Of a stretch of DNA of 64,000 nt, positions 44,980 through 53,209 are shown piece after piece (the stretch's first letter is position 1; each line of letters opens with the position of its first letter). This DNA is from Bacteroidota bacterium. Its GTDB lineage: Bacteria > Bacteroidota > Bacteroidia > B-17B0 > Aurantibacillaceae. The stretch is from NCBI GenBank assembly GCA_016702705.1, contig JADJDM010000020.1, forward strand, positions 1 to 64,000, in the 5' to 3' direction. The translations under genes were made by a program, and so were the position numbers. The notes under the pieces were generated by a model. That model ran no database searches and was not told the origin of the DNA. It worked only from the letters and a program-made list of their open reading frames with translations.

Positions 44980-45480
44980 TTAATCAAACAAATCACCAAC
45001 AGTTTTCATTGCAATAAACATTTTACCACTATCAGGTAATTGTATAAACCCGTACTTTTTGTAAAAAGATACCGCTTCTTCATCAATAGGATCAACAGTT
45101 ATAGCCATAGAAGCAATGCTGTTTTTTGAAACATCGTAACTTCTTTTTAACGCATCCAATAGTAAAGTTTCACCAATCCCTTGTCTTTTAAATTTTTCGT
45201 CAACTGCTAATCTGCCAAGCAATGTTGTTGGAATCCCTGTATACGATTTCGGAAGTTTTTTTCTTATCTCATCAGGAACTTGCTCTTGCGGAATACTATT
45301 GTTTGACAATGTATAATAGCCTTTTATTATTTTATTTTCTACAATAACAAAACACAGCGCTAACTTTCGTTTTATGTCTTGACTAACTTGTTTTTGTATA
45401 TAAATATCTAATGCAGCTTTACCACATGAGAATCCATCCTTTTTAAAGGTGGCGTCTAAAGGAATTGCGACATAACTCAT
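44980..45480 (-). CDS. GNAT-family acetyltransferase toxin (TacT-like)
   Basis: A 166-residue GNAT acetyltransferase. The acetyl-CoA binding motif is visible as LLGRLAVDEKFKRQGIGETLL, and the C-terminal YKKYGFIQLPDSGKMFIAMK is typical of TacT/AtaT-type toxins. In known members the enzyme acetylates the amino group of aminoacyl-tRNA and stops translation. It lies directly after a DUF1778 gene with a 4-base overlap (ATGA), the standard organisation of this toxin-antitoxin class. The opening VAIPLDATFKKDGFSCGKAAL is also family-like. Confidence 0.88.
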   Translation of the reverse strand: MSYVAIPLDATFKKDGFSCGKAALDIYIQKQVSQDIKRKLALCFVIVENKIIKGYYTLSNNSIPQEQVPDEIRKKLPKSYTGIPTTLLGRLAVDEKFKRQGIGETLLLDALKRSYDVSKNSIASMAITVDPIDEEAVSFYKKYGFIQLPDSGKMFIAMKTVGDLFD

Positions 45481-45770
45481 TTTTTGGCTATACTTTTTTT
45501 ATACTTAGCAGCGGCCGCTTTTAATTTTTTATTGGGCGCAGCAGATTTAAGCAAAGCATTAAAGAAAATTTCTTTGTCCTTTTTTGAAGCTAAAATAGTA
45601 CTGTGCTCATCAATAATAGCTTTTGCTTTTTCTTGCACTGAATTAATTACAAATTCGGTTAAGGTTCTAAAACCACCTAATTGTGCGGCGTACTCAAACA
45701 ACTCCTTTTGTTCCTTTGACAAGCGAGTGTCAAATCTTGCTTGTACAATATTTAAATTATTTTGTAACAT
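45477..45770 (-). CDS. DUF1778 antitoxin (TacA-like)
   Basis: A 97-residue protein. The N-terminal ribbon-helix-helix (ARFDTRLSKEQKELFEYAAQL then GFRTLTEFV) is the DUF1778 DNA-binding domain. The rest is a charged helix ending KKLKAAAAKYKKSIAKK that should wrap the toxin. ATG 45770 is taken as the start, since the alternative TTG at 45791 lies inside the -7 element. The protein should neutralise the GNAT toxin and repress its own promoter. It is longer than many DUF1778 proteins because of the basic tail. Confidence 0.88.
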   Translation of the reverse strand: MLQNNLNIVQARFDTRLSKEQKELFEYAAQLGGFRTLTEFVINSVQEKAKAIIDEHSTILASKKDKEIFFNALLKSAAPNKKLKAAAAKYKKSIAKK

Positions 45771-45788
45771 TGCTTTAGTATTATTTCT

Positions 45789-45796
45789 CAAATATA
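45789..45796 (-). promoter_or_regulatory. TAnnTTTG -7 element of the toxin-antitoxin operon
   Basis: TATATTTG on the minus strand, 18 bases before ATG 45770. The surrounding ATACGGATTATTTCCGTA (CGGA..TCCG) is a near-palindrome just upstream and a plausible antitoxin operator. Confidence 0.6.
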
Positions 45797-45835
45797 CGGA
45801 TTATTTCCGTACAAATAAATATTTTCAACAAAAAA

Positions 45836-45861
45836 CCCCGTCTCTTTTTTAAAAGACGGGG
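45836..45861 (-). terminator. Terminator of the groEL transcript
   Basis: Perfect 8-bp stem CCCCGTCT / AGACGGGG with a 10-base A/T loop; on the minus strand it is followed by TTTTTTG. It lies about 80 bases after the groEL stop codon. Confidence 0.85.
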
Positions 45862-45885
45862 TTCTCAATTTATTTTAGTAATGAT

Positions 45886-45905
45886 TATCCCGAGGTATCG
45901 GGATA
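45886..45905. repeat. Palindrome TATCCCGAGGTATCGGGATA
   Basis: An inverted repeat in the groEL 3' region, related to the one at 11955-11970 (CCCGA..TCGGG core). It is followed by a second inverted repeat, TTAGATGT / ACATCTAA, around 45907-45939. Confidence 0.6.
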
Positions 45906-45941
45906 ATTAGATGTAAGCCCGCTAACGCGAGCAACATCTAA

Positions 45942-47571
45942 TTACATCATTCCTTCCATACCACCTGGCATTCCGCCTGGCATAGCAACTTTATCTTCTT
46001 TCTTATCAGCTAATACACACTCAGTAGTTAACAACATACCTGCGATAGAAGCTGCGTTTTCTAATGCAACACGGCTTACTTTAGTAGGATCAATAACACC
46101 TGCTTTGAAAAGGTTTTCAAATTTCTCAGTACGAGCATTGAATCCAAAATCAGCTGTTCCTTCTTTTACTTTTTGAACTACAATAGAACCTTCGATTCCG
46201 CTGTTAGCACAAATTTGACGAAGTGGCTCTTCAATTGCACGACGTACAATTTGAATACCTGTGTTCTCATCATCATTATCTCCTTTTAATTTTTCTAAAG
46301 CTGATACTGCTCTGATGTAAGCAACTCCACCACCTGGTACAATTCCTTCTTCAACAGCAGCACGTGTAGCAGCTAATGCATCGTCAACACGGTCTTTCTT
46401 CTCTTTCATCTCAACTTCAGTAGCAGCGCCTACGTACAACACAGCAACACCACCTGCTAATTTAGCTAAACGCTCTTGCAATTTTTCTTTATCGTATTCT
46501 GATGTTGTGTTCTCTATTTGAACTTTGATTTGATTAACACGCGCTTGGATGTCAGCTTTTTTACCTGCACCGTTTACGATAGTTGTGTTGTCTTTATCAA
46601 TAGTAATTTTTTCTGCTTTACCTAAGAAAGTTAAATCAGCATTTTCTAATTTGAATCCGCTTTCTTCGCTAATTAAAGTTCCGCCAGTTAAAATTGCGAT
46701 ATCTTCTAACATTGCTTTTCTTCTATCACCAAAACCTGGAGCTTTAACAGCAGCAACTTTTAATGAACCACGAATTTTGTTGACCACCAAGGTAGCCAAT
46801 GCTTCACCATCAACATCTTCAGCAATTAATAAAACTGGCTTACCTGTTTGAACAGCTTTTTCTAACACTGGAAGTAATTCTTTCATGTTAGAAATTTTCT
46901 TATCGTAAATTAAGATAAGTGGACTTTCTAAAACTGTTTGCATTTTTTCAGCATCTGTTACGAAGTATGGAGAAATATATCCTCTGTCGAATTGCATACC
47001 TTCAACAACCTCAACAGTAGTATCTGTGCCTTTTGCTTCTTCAACAGTAATAACACCTTCTTTTTTTACTTTATGCATTGCTTCAGCAATTAACTTACCG
47101 ATAGCGCTATCATTGTTTGCAGAGATAGTTGCAACCTGTTCAATTTTTTTATTTTCGTTTCCAATTGCACTTGATTGCTTACGTAAGTTCTCAACTACAG
47201 CTAAAACAGCTTTGTCGATACCACGTTTTAAATCCATTGGATTTGCACCTGCTGCAACATTTTTTAAACCACCTGTTACAATTGCTTGTGCTAATACAGT
47301 TGCAGTTGTTGTTCCATCACCTGCTAAATCAGCAGTTTTAGAAGCAACTTCTTTCAACATTTGAGCTCCCATGTTTTCGATTGGGTGAAAGCTCGATTTC
47401 TTTTGCTACTGTTACACCATCTTTAGTAATTTGTGGTGAACCAAATTTTTTGTCGATAATAACGTTACGACCTTTTGGTCCTAAAGTAACTTTTACTGCG
47501 TTTGCTAAAGCGTCAACACCTCTTTTTAAGGCGTCACGTGCTTCTACGTTAAATGTGATATCTTTTGCCAT
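45942..47571 (-). CDS. groEL: Chaperonin GroEL, one frameshift
   Basis: The 60-kDa chaperonin subunit, about 543 residues when joined. The N-terminus MAKDITFNVEARDALKRGV and LGPKGRNVIIDKKFG are in one frame. From GAQMLKEVASKTADLAGDGTTT the rest is in another, with ATP-site GDGTTT, VPGGGVAY and the C-terminal GGMPGGMEGMM tail. The break is around 47381-47388, where ELS is followed by a two-base loss or one-base gain before PIENMGAQ. Since GroEL is essential, the break is a sequence error. It is in the usual groES-groEL operon; the 111-base gap between them is AT-rich with repeated TTTGAAAATT words. Confidence 0.95.
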
Positions 47572-47682
47572 TTTTATTTTATTTGAAAATTAGTTAATTT
47601 GAAAATTTGATAATTGTTTTGATGAATTTGAATTGTGACTGATTTAATAATTTTCAAATTGTCACATCTTCAAATTACCAAA

Positions 47683-47967
47683 TTATACTATTGCGTAAAT
47701 ATCGCTTTCTTTCATGATTAAGTATTCTTTACCATCAACTGATAATTCTGTTCCTGAGTATTTTCCGTAAAGAACAGTATCTCCAACTTTTACAGTAAGA
47801 GGCTCATCTTTTTTACCATTTCCTACAGCAACTACTTTTCCTTTTTGAGGTTTTTCTTTTGCTGAATCTGGAATAATTAATCCACCTGCAGTTTTTGTTT
47901 CTGCTGGAGCAGCCTCAATTAGCACTCTATCTGCTAAAGGCTTGATGTTTACACTTGTTTTTGCCAT
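47683..47967 (-). CDS. groES: Co-chaperonin GroES
   Basis: A 94-residue GroES. It starts with VNIKPLADRVLIEAAPAE; the mobile loop region TKTAGGLIIPDSAKEKP binds GroEL, and the roof and core follow with GKVVAVGNGKKD and VLYGKYSGTELSVDGKEYL. It caps the GroEL ring during ATP-dependent folding. It is the first gene of the groES-groEL operon. No CIRCE element (TTAGCACTC inverted repeat) is found upstream, so regulation is not by HrcA at this site. Confidence 0.96.
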   Translation of the reverse strand: MAKTSVNIKPLADRVLIEAAPAETKTAGGLIIPDSAKEKPQKGKVVAVGNGKKDEPLTVKVGDTVLYGKYSGTELSVDGKEYLIMKESDIYAIV

Positions 47968-48277
47968 TATAATTAATTTTTAAGGTTATACGTTTGATGC
48001 TTGCCCATTGTCAGAAACCATGCCACTGGGCTTAAAAGGCCTGTCGATAGACAATTTTACATCAAACGGCACGATATAAACTGAGTTTTGTCAGTCCCCG
48101 TGTCATGTTGGCATCTTATACCAACTGCAACAATAAATTAGTCCAATATGCTTGTTCTTTTTCATCAATACTTCTTCAAAAAATAGTTCCGTAGTGGTTA
48201 CTATGCAACGATTTTTTTCATCGTCTTGATGAAAAATTCCTGCGCATCTTCGGCCCAATTTATCATTGCAATTGGTA
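47968..48277. other. 310-base gap upstream of groES
   Basis: No gene was recognised, including secG, which often lies here in Bacteroidota. The region holds several inverted repeats: GCCCA / TGGGC (48003-48031), TGTC-GATA-GACA (about 48042-48053), GTTGG / CCAAC around 48108-48126, and TTTTTCATC / GATGAAAAA (48214-48236), the last a possible weak terminator for ung. The groES promoter and a long structured leader are likely contents; neither a heat-shock consensus nor TAnnTTTG could be assigned. Confidence 0.45.
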
Positions 48278-48964
48278 TTAAAACAGCAATTGGTCTTTTA
48301 TTTCCCATTTTATTGGCGATTTTCCTTGTAAAACAAGGTGTTCGTTGGTTTTTGAGAAGTGTTTGCAACCAAAAAATCCTCCTCTAGCTAATGGCGAAGG
48401 GTGCGGAGCAGATAAAATCAAGTGTTTTTCGGTATTAATGAGAGATTCCTTTGCTTTTGCATAATTGCCCCAAAGTAAAAAAATGAGTCCTTCTTTTTTA
48501 TCAGATAAGGTTTTAATAACCGAATCAGTAAAACGCTCCCAGCCTTTACCTTGATGCGATCCAGCTGCAGCCTCACGCACAGAAAGTGTTGCATTTAACA
48601 ATAAAACACCTTGTTTTGCCCATGGTTCCAAATTCCCACTTTCGGGTATTGGGTACCCCAAATCGGTATGCAATTCCTTAAAAATATTCAATAATGAAGG
48701 TGGTTTTCTTAAGCCATCCGAAACTGAAAAACTAAGCCCATTCGCTTGGCCAAAGCCATGGTAAGGATCTTGACCTAAAATTACAACTTTTACTTCATCA
48801 AATGGCGTTAGGTTAAAAGCTGCGAACATTCTGCTTTCGGGAGGGAAAACCCTGAACTGAGATTTTTCATTTACCAGAAATTCTTTCAATTCTTTGAAGT
48901 AATCCTTCTCAAACTCAATCCCAATAACACTTTTCCAAGATTCATTCAATAAAATATCGCTCAT
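48278..48964 (-). CDS. ung: Uracil-DNA glycosylase
   Basis: A 228-residue family 1 uracil-DNA glycosylase that removes uracil from DNA to start base excision repair. The water-activating motif GQDPYHG has its catalytic aspartate at residue 66. FSVSDGLRKPPSL, LLLNATLSVREAAAGSHQGKGW and the DNA-intercalating SAPHPSPLAR complete the family signature. It is full length and a single gene. Confidence 0.96.
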   Translation of the reverse strand: MSDILLNESWKSVIGIEFEKDYFKELKEFLVNEKSQFRVFPPESRMFAAFNLTPFDEVKVVILGQDPYHGFGQANGLSFSVSDGLRKPPSLLNIFKELHTDLGYPIPESGNLEPWAKQGVLLLNATLSVREAAAGSHQGKGWERFTDSVIKTLSDKKEGLIFLLWGNYAKAKESLINTEKHLILSAPHPSPLARGGFFGCKHFSKTNEHLVLQGKSPIKWEIKDQLLF

Positions 48965-49044
48965 GAGTTTGTTGCTTTTTAACAGAAAGTAAAAAAAGTT
49001 AAAAAAAACGGTTTTATAAAATTTGTATAAACAAATTATTCTTC

Positions 49045-49052
49045 TATTTTTG
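49045..49052 (+). promoter_or_regulatory. TAnnTTTG -7 element upstream of the micro-ORF and small lipoprotein
   Basis: TATTTTTG, 10 bases before the ATG at 49063 and about 145 bases before the lipoprotein gene at 49197. Confidence 0.55.
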
Positions 49053-49062
49053 TTATATCATT

Positions 49063-49122
49063 ATGCAGGTATTAATTCTCATTTCTTTAATGTTTGGACT
49101 TTTGGTTCAATTGTTGTTTTAA
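49063..49122 (+). CDS. 19-residue hydrophobic micro-ORF (leader-like)
   Basis: ATG to TAA encoding 19 residues, almost all hydrophobic (MQVLILISLMFGLLVQLLF). It starts 10 bases after a -7 element and precedes the small lipoprotein gene at 49197. It may be a membrane micropeptide or a leader peptide. Translation is not proven; the only support is position and composition. Confidence 0.35.
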   Translation: MQVLILISLMFGLLVQLLF

Positions 49123-49196
49123 ACAGCACGAAAAAACTTCGCCCTGCAGTAAAAAAAATAAACACTAATTTAAAAAACCGAAATAAATAATTTATC

Positions 49197-49322
49197 ATGA
49201 AAAAAATCGTTGTATTGGCAATTGCTATCGTATTATCATTAGGTGCTTTCTCTTGTAAGACAGGTGAAAAATGTCCTGCTTATGGAAAAGCTGACGTAAA
49301 ATCTACTTCAAAAAGAGTTTAA
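49197..49322 (+). CDS. 41-residue lipoprotein
   Basis: A very short gene with a clear lipoprotein signal: MKKIVVLAIAIVLSLGAFSC, where Cys20 is the lipidation site. The mature peptide is only 22 residues and contains a second cysteine in EKCPAYGKAD. The CPAYG motif recurs in other tiny Bacteroidota lipoproteins as far as I recall. It is followed by a good terminator, so the transcript is a stand-alone small message from the promoter at 49045. Function unknown. Confidence 0.7.
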   Translation: MKKIVVLAIAIVLSLGAFSCKTGEKCPAYGKADVKSTSKRV

Positions 49323-49345
49323 TTTTAATCGTATTTATATCAGCT

Positions 49346-49372
49346 AACCCCATTTGCTTTGCAGATGGGGTT
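49346..49372 (+). terminator. Terminator of the 41-residue lipoprotein gene
   Basis: Perfect 8-bp stem AACCCCAT / ATGGGGTT with an 11-base loop, followed by ATTTTGTTT. Confidence 0.8.
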
Positions 49373-49392
49373 ATTTTGTTTGTAGACTTATC

Positions 49393-50019
49393 ATGATAAA
49401 AAAACTAAGTAATTTATTTCTTTTAGGAATTGTAGTGTTTACAATTCAATCTTGCTATTTAGGAAAAAAGATAGAGCAGAATCTTGTAATCTATATTGAT
49501 AAAAGCTCCTTAATTACTAAATCAATTTCTAATGTTCAGCAACCCATTTATTTAAATTATTATACCATTGAACAGTACACCGAAACTTTTTACAACAAAT
49601 TACTAAACGAAGTTACCTACCAAACTAACATTACTATAACCAATGATGTAAGTAAAGCAAACTACACACTTAAATTAAATTATTTCGAGGTCTCAGAAAG
49701 CGAATCGAGGCAAGTTGTAAATGATGCAGCTTCTCCTTATAACGGACAAACTTATTTTTTATCCGAAATAGATACGAAGTGCAATTTTGATATTTTAAAA
49801 GGTACTGAAAAAATTGAGAACTATACTGCTTATGCAGATAAAGATGAAAAACTAAAGAACAATCAAACCATTTTGCAATTAGCAACGGGTTCAAATAAAG
49901 ACAATACACAATACCGCGAGAAATCCTTGTCGAGCGATATATGTAATGACCTTGCAGAAAAATGCGGAAGAAGAACTTGGAATTTGTTTACACAAAAATT
50001 AGCGAAGAAATTGAAATAA
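49393..50019 (+). CDS. Lipoprotein of unknown function
   Basis: A 208-residue protein with a lipoprotein signal (MIKKLSNLFLLGIVVFTIQSC). The mature part opens with a beta strand (NLVIYIDKSS) and alternates strands and helices; YTLKLNYFEVSESESRQ and CNFDILKGTEKIENYTA resemble the alpha/beta core seen in outer-membrane assembly-type lipoproteins, but no family is assigned. It ends with a basic helix. The start is set at ATG 49393 because the extra residues from 49354 overlap the preceding terminator and would spoil the signal. It is convergent with the TPR/SpoIIE gene, with no gap. Confidence 0.72.
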   Translation: MIKKLSNLFLLGIVVFTIQSCYLGKKIEQNLVIYIDKSSLITKSISNVQQPIYLNYYTIEQYTETFYNKLLNEVTYQTNITITNDVSKANYTLKLNYFEVSESESRQVVNDAASPYNGQTYFLSEIDTKCNFDILKGTEKIENYTAYADKDEKLKNNQTILQLATGSNKDNTQYREKSLSSDICNDLAEKCGRRTWNLFTQKLAKKLK

Positions 50020-52138
50020 TTAAGTTAGTTTAATTGCAATTAAAGTAACATCATCAACTTGTTCATGAATCCCTCTCCAACTTTCAAACTCCTTCGTTAA
50101 AATGTTTTTCTGCTCGTGCATTGTCAAATGAGCTATTGAAACAAGTTTTTCCTCCAATTGTTTGTACTTATACTTCTTCCCTTTTTGTCCGCCAAACTGA
50201 TCTGCATATCCATCGGTAAGTAAATAAAAAATCAACCCATCCTGCCAATCAAATTGATGAGTAACAAAAGGAACTTGATGATCACTTTTTCCAACTGGTT
50301 GTTTGTTTGCTTTTACTTCATTAATCTGTCTGTTCTCTACTGCGCTTGAACTGACAGCACTCCCAATATACCATAATTGATTATTTGCCCCGCTCCACTT
50401 AATTATTCTATTAGCTTTATCAATTAGCAATAAAGAAATATCCATTCCATCTTTAATTTCTTCTCCGCTTTTCGCAAATGTATCTAAAACTAATTCTGTT
50501 GTTTTATCTAGTATTTCGCCAGGTTCAGTTAGTTTAAATTCCTTAACTGCCTTATCTAAGGAATTACTACACACAATACTTACCATTGCCCCAGGAACGC
50601 CATGCCCTGTAGAATCTGCAGCAGCAATTAAAACACAGCCATTTGCTTCATGCATCCAATAAAAATCGCCAGCAACAATATCTTTAGGTTGGTATAAAAC
50701 AAAATTAGATGGAATGTGTTTATCTATTAAATGAGTTGGAGGCAATATTGCACGTTGCAAACGTTTGGCGTAAGTGATACTATCTAAAATTTCTTTTTGT
50801 TTTTCATCTACTAATTCTTTTTGGTGTTCTATTATGTCTTTTTGTTGCTCTACTTCATGCTTTTGTTTTTCAATAATCTTTTTTTGTTTTTGTGTTAATC
50901 TGTATCTATTATAAATCACAAACATTGCAAGCACAGATAAACCTAAAATTGAAAGCAGTAATACCTTGGTTTTTCTATCTGATTCCATTTTAGCGTTTGC
51001 TATCTCCCCATCTTTTTTTAATAAATCAATACTTGCTTGCTTTTGGCTTACACTATATTTTGCACTACTTTGAGCCATTAATTTTTGATTCTCTTCAATT
51101 GTAAGTGAATCATTATATTTAATGTATTCTTTAAGTGATTCATAACTCTTTTTATAATTTTCAGAAGTTGCATAGGACTCAGCAGCTACACCCAAAATAT
51201 TTCTTATATAGCTTTTACTACTAAAACTAAGTGCCATTTTTATGGATTCTTTGAAGCAAGAATCCGCCTTATCAAATCTATTAGTCTGTGCGTACAATTC
51301 ACCGAAACTTGCTAAACAAAGCATCTCTGTAACCTTGAAATCATTTTCTCTGGTTATTGTTAATACCTCAGTTAAGCATACGTTTGCTTTTTTAAAATTC
51401 TTCTTTTTAATCTGAATAGCACCTACATTCATTAATGTCCCCGCGTAATCACTTTTACTTCCAGTCGTTTTATACAATTTAAGTGCTTGCTCATAATATT
51501 TTTCTGCATTTAAATAATCATTTACATGAAAATAAGCTGTACCAATATTATTTAAATTAGATGCTTGCTCATGTAAATCCTTTTCTTTGATTGCTATTTG
51601 GAGCGCTTCATTAAAATAATAAAATGCGTTTGCTGTATCTTTAATTCGAGAATACGCTGTTGCGATATAGGAATAATTTGCTTGTTGATTTTCTTCGTAC
51701 TTCCCTTTGTTTAATTCTATACATTTCAAATAATATTCGATAGCCTTGCCAATATTACCTTTATCCATATATACATAACCAATATTGGAAAGAGCAGTGC
51801 ACACACCTCTCTCACGTTTTAAATCCTTCGCTAGTTGAAGGGCTTTTTCGTAATAAAATAATGAAGAATCAAAATCTCCCCATTGCCATTGAACGTCGCC
51901 TTTAATTAATATGAGCTTAAGTTTGAAGCTATCGGCTAAGTTTTTTTATGGCCAGTATTTCGTCTGCTTGTTTATACGCGGTATCAGGTTTAGAATATTC
52001 TATTTCTTGAATTGCCCAGATTTTATCTTGAATTGCATTTTGTGAATAAAGGTTTATTGAACACAGAAAAAATAGGGCTACAAAAAATGAAATACACTTT
52101 TTAAATATGATGTTTTCGAAAAGTGCAATTTTCCTCAT
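50020..52138 (-). CDS. TPR sensor with SpoIIE-type (PP2C) phosphatase, one frameshift
   Basis: About 705 residues when joined. Order: a signal peptide (about 1-33, ending NLYSQ); six or more TPR repeats (about 75-330, e.g. ALSNIGYVYMDKGNIGKAIEYY and NNIGTAYFHVNDYLNAEKYY); a membrane helix (LLLSILGLSVLAMFVIYN); a coiled coil rich in K, E and Q; and a SpoIIE/PPM phosphatase domain. Metal sites are AGDFYWMHE, AAADSTGHGVPGAM, LLTDGYADQFGGQ and QVDDVTLIAIK. Like the gene at 29327, it predicts periplasmic sensing and cytoplasmic dephosphorylation. The frame breaks in the T run at 51939-51947 (minus-strand A run); restoring it links LAIKK to LADSFKLKL. It starts 17 bases after ACMSD. Confidence 0.87.
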
Positions 52139-52155
52139 GATGAAATTTACTTAAA

Positions 52156-53151
52156 CTATTTTTGCAATCCAAGCCACGCTTTAGCTGCATCACCTAAAAT
52201 CATTTTCTTTTCTGAATCTGCAATTGGCGCTGAACGAACTAATTCACCTGGTACTGCTTCTCCCAATGGAAACGGGTAATCCGAACCTTGCATTACTTTA
52301 TCTGCACCCACCATATCAATTACGTATTGCAACATTTTATGATCGCATACATGCGAGTCGACCCAAAACTTTCCTAAATATTTTTTAGGGTTTTCTGCAT
52401 TATCGATGGCAACTAAATCTGGTCTGCAATCCCAGCCATGCTCAATACGACTAATAGTTGGCAAGAAAGAGCCACCACCATGCGCAAAGCAAACTTTTAA
52501 ATTTGGATATTTTTCGAACACGCCACCAAAAATCATTGAGCATATTGCTCTGCTAATTTCGGCAGGCATACCAACTAACCAAGGCAACCAATATTTTGCC
52601 ATGTGCTCCTGCCCCATCATTTGCCAAGGGTGTACAAGCACTGCAGCATTTAAACTTTCGCAAGCAGCAAAAAATTCCATGAACTCAGGTTCGCTTAAAT
52701 TTTTATTATTTACATTACTTCCAATTTGAACACCTTTATGCCCCGCTTTCATGCAACGCTCTAATTCTTGAATAGATAGCTTTGTATCTTGTAAAGGAAC
52801 CGTTGCTAAACCAATAAATTTTGAAGGATGATTATTTACCACTTCAGTAATATGGTCATTTAAAAACATCGACACTTCCAACGCATGTTGTGCTTGCGCC
52901 CAGTAACTAAACATTACTGGAATAGTACAAATCACTTGCATATCTGCTTGGTGTTGCTCCATCTCTTGCATACGAATGTTTTCATCCCAGCAATTGGCAA
53001 CAATTTCTCTGAAACGTTTATCGCCTTGCATCATCCATGCTCTACCTTCGGCATGATGGTCGAGTTGAATAAATTCACCATAACCAAATTTTTTTGCAAA
53101 ATCAGGAATGTGTTTTGGAATAATGTGCGTGTGTGTATCTATTGTAAACAT
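52156..53151 (-). CDS. 2-amino-3-carboxymuconate-6-semialdehyde decarboxylase (ACMSD)-type amidohydrolase
   Basis: A 331-residue metal-dependent decarboxylase of the amidohydrolase superfamily. Zinc ligands are seen in DTHTHIIP (HxH), AVLVHPWQMMG and CFAHGGGSFLP, with the aspartate of MQGSDYPFPLGE. Overall length and the motif set match ACMSD, which diverts the tryptophan (kynurenine) pathway away from NAD synthesis toward acetyl-CoA. Other kynurenine genes are not adjacent, so the exact substrate is inferred. It lies between dnaB and the TPR/SpoIIE gene on the same strand. Confidence 0.88.
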   Translation of the reverse strand: MFTIDTHTHIIPKHIPDFAKKFGYGEFIQLDHHAEGRAWMMQGDKRFREIVANCWDENIRMQEMEQHQADMQVICTIPVMFSYWAQAQHALEVSMFLNDHITEVVNNHPSKFIGLATVPLQDTKLSIQELERCMKAGHKGVQIGSNVNNKNLSEPEFMEFFAACESLNAAVLVHPWQMMGQEHMAKYWLPWLVGMPAEISRAICSMIFGGVFEKYPNLKVCFAHGGGSFLPTISRIEHGWDCRPDLVAIDNAENPKKYLGKFWVDSHVCDHKMLQYVIDMVGADKVMQGSDYPFPLGEAVPGELVRSAPIADSEKKMILGDAAKAWLGLQK

Positions 53152-53209
53152 TTAAACTAATTAAAAGTTAAGAATTGAAAATTTAAAATTAAACATTTAA
53201 AAGTTTAAA

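Noticed and set aside
47968..48277. CIRCE operator or secG upstream of groES
   Set aside because: No TTAGCACTC-N9-GAGTGCTAA and no SecG-like reading frame were found.
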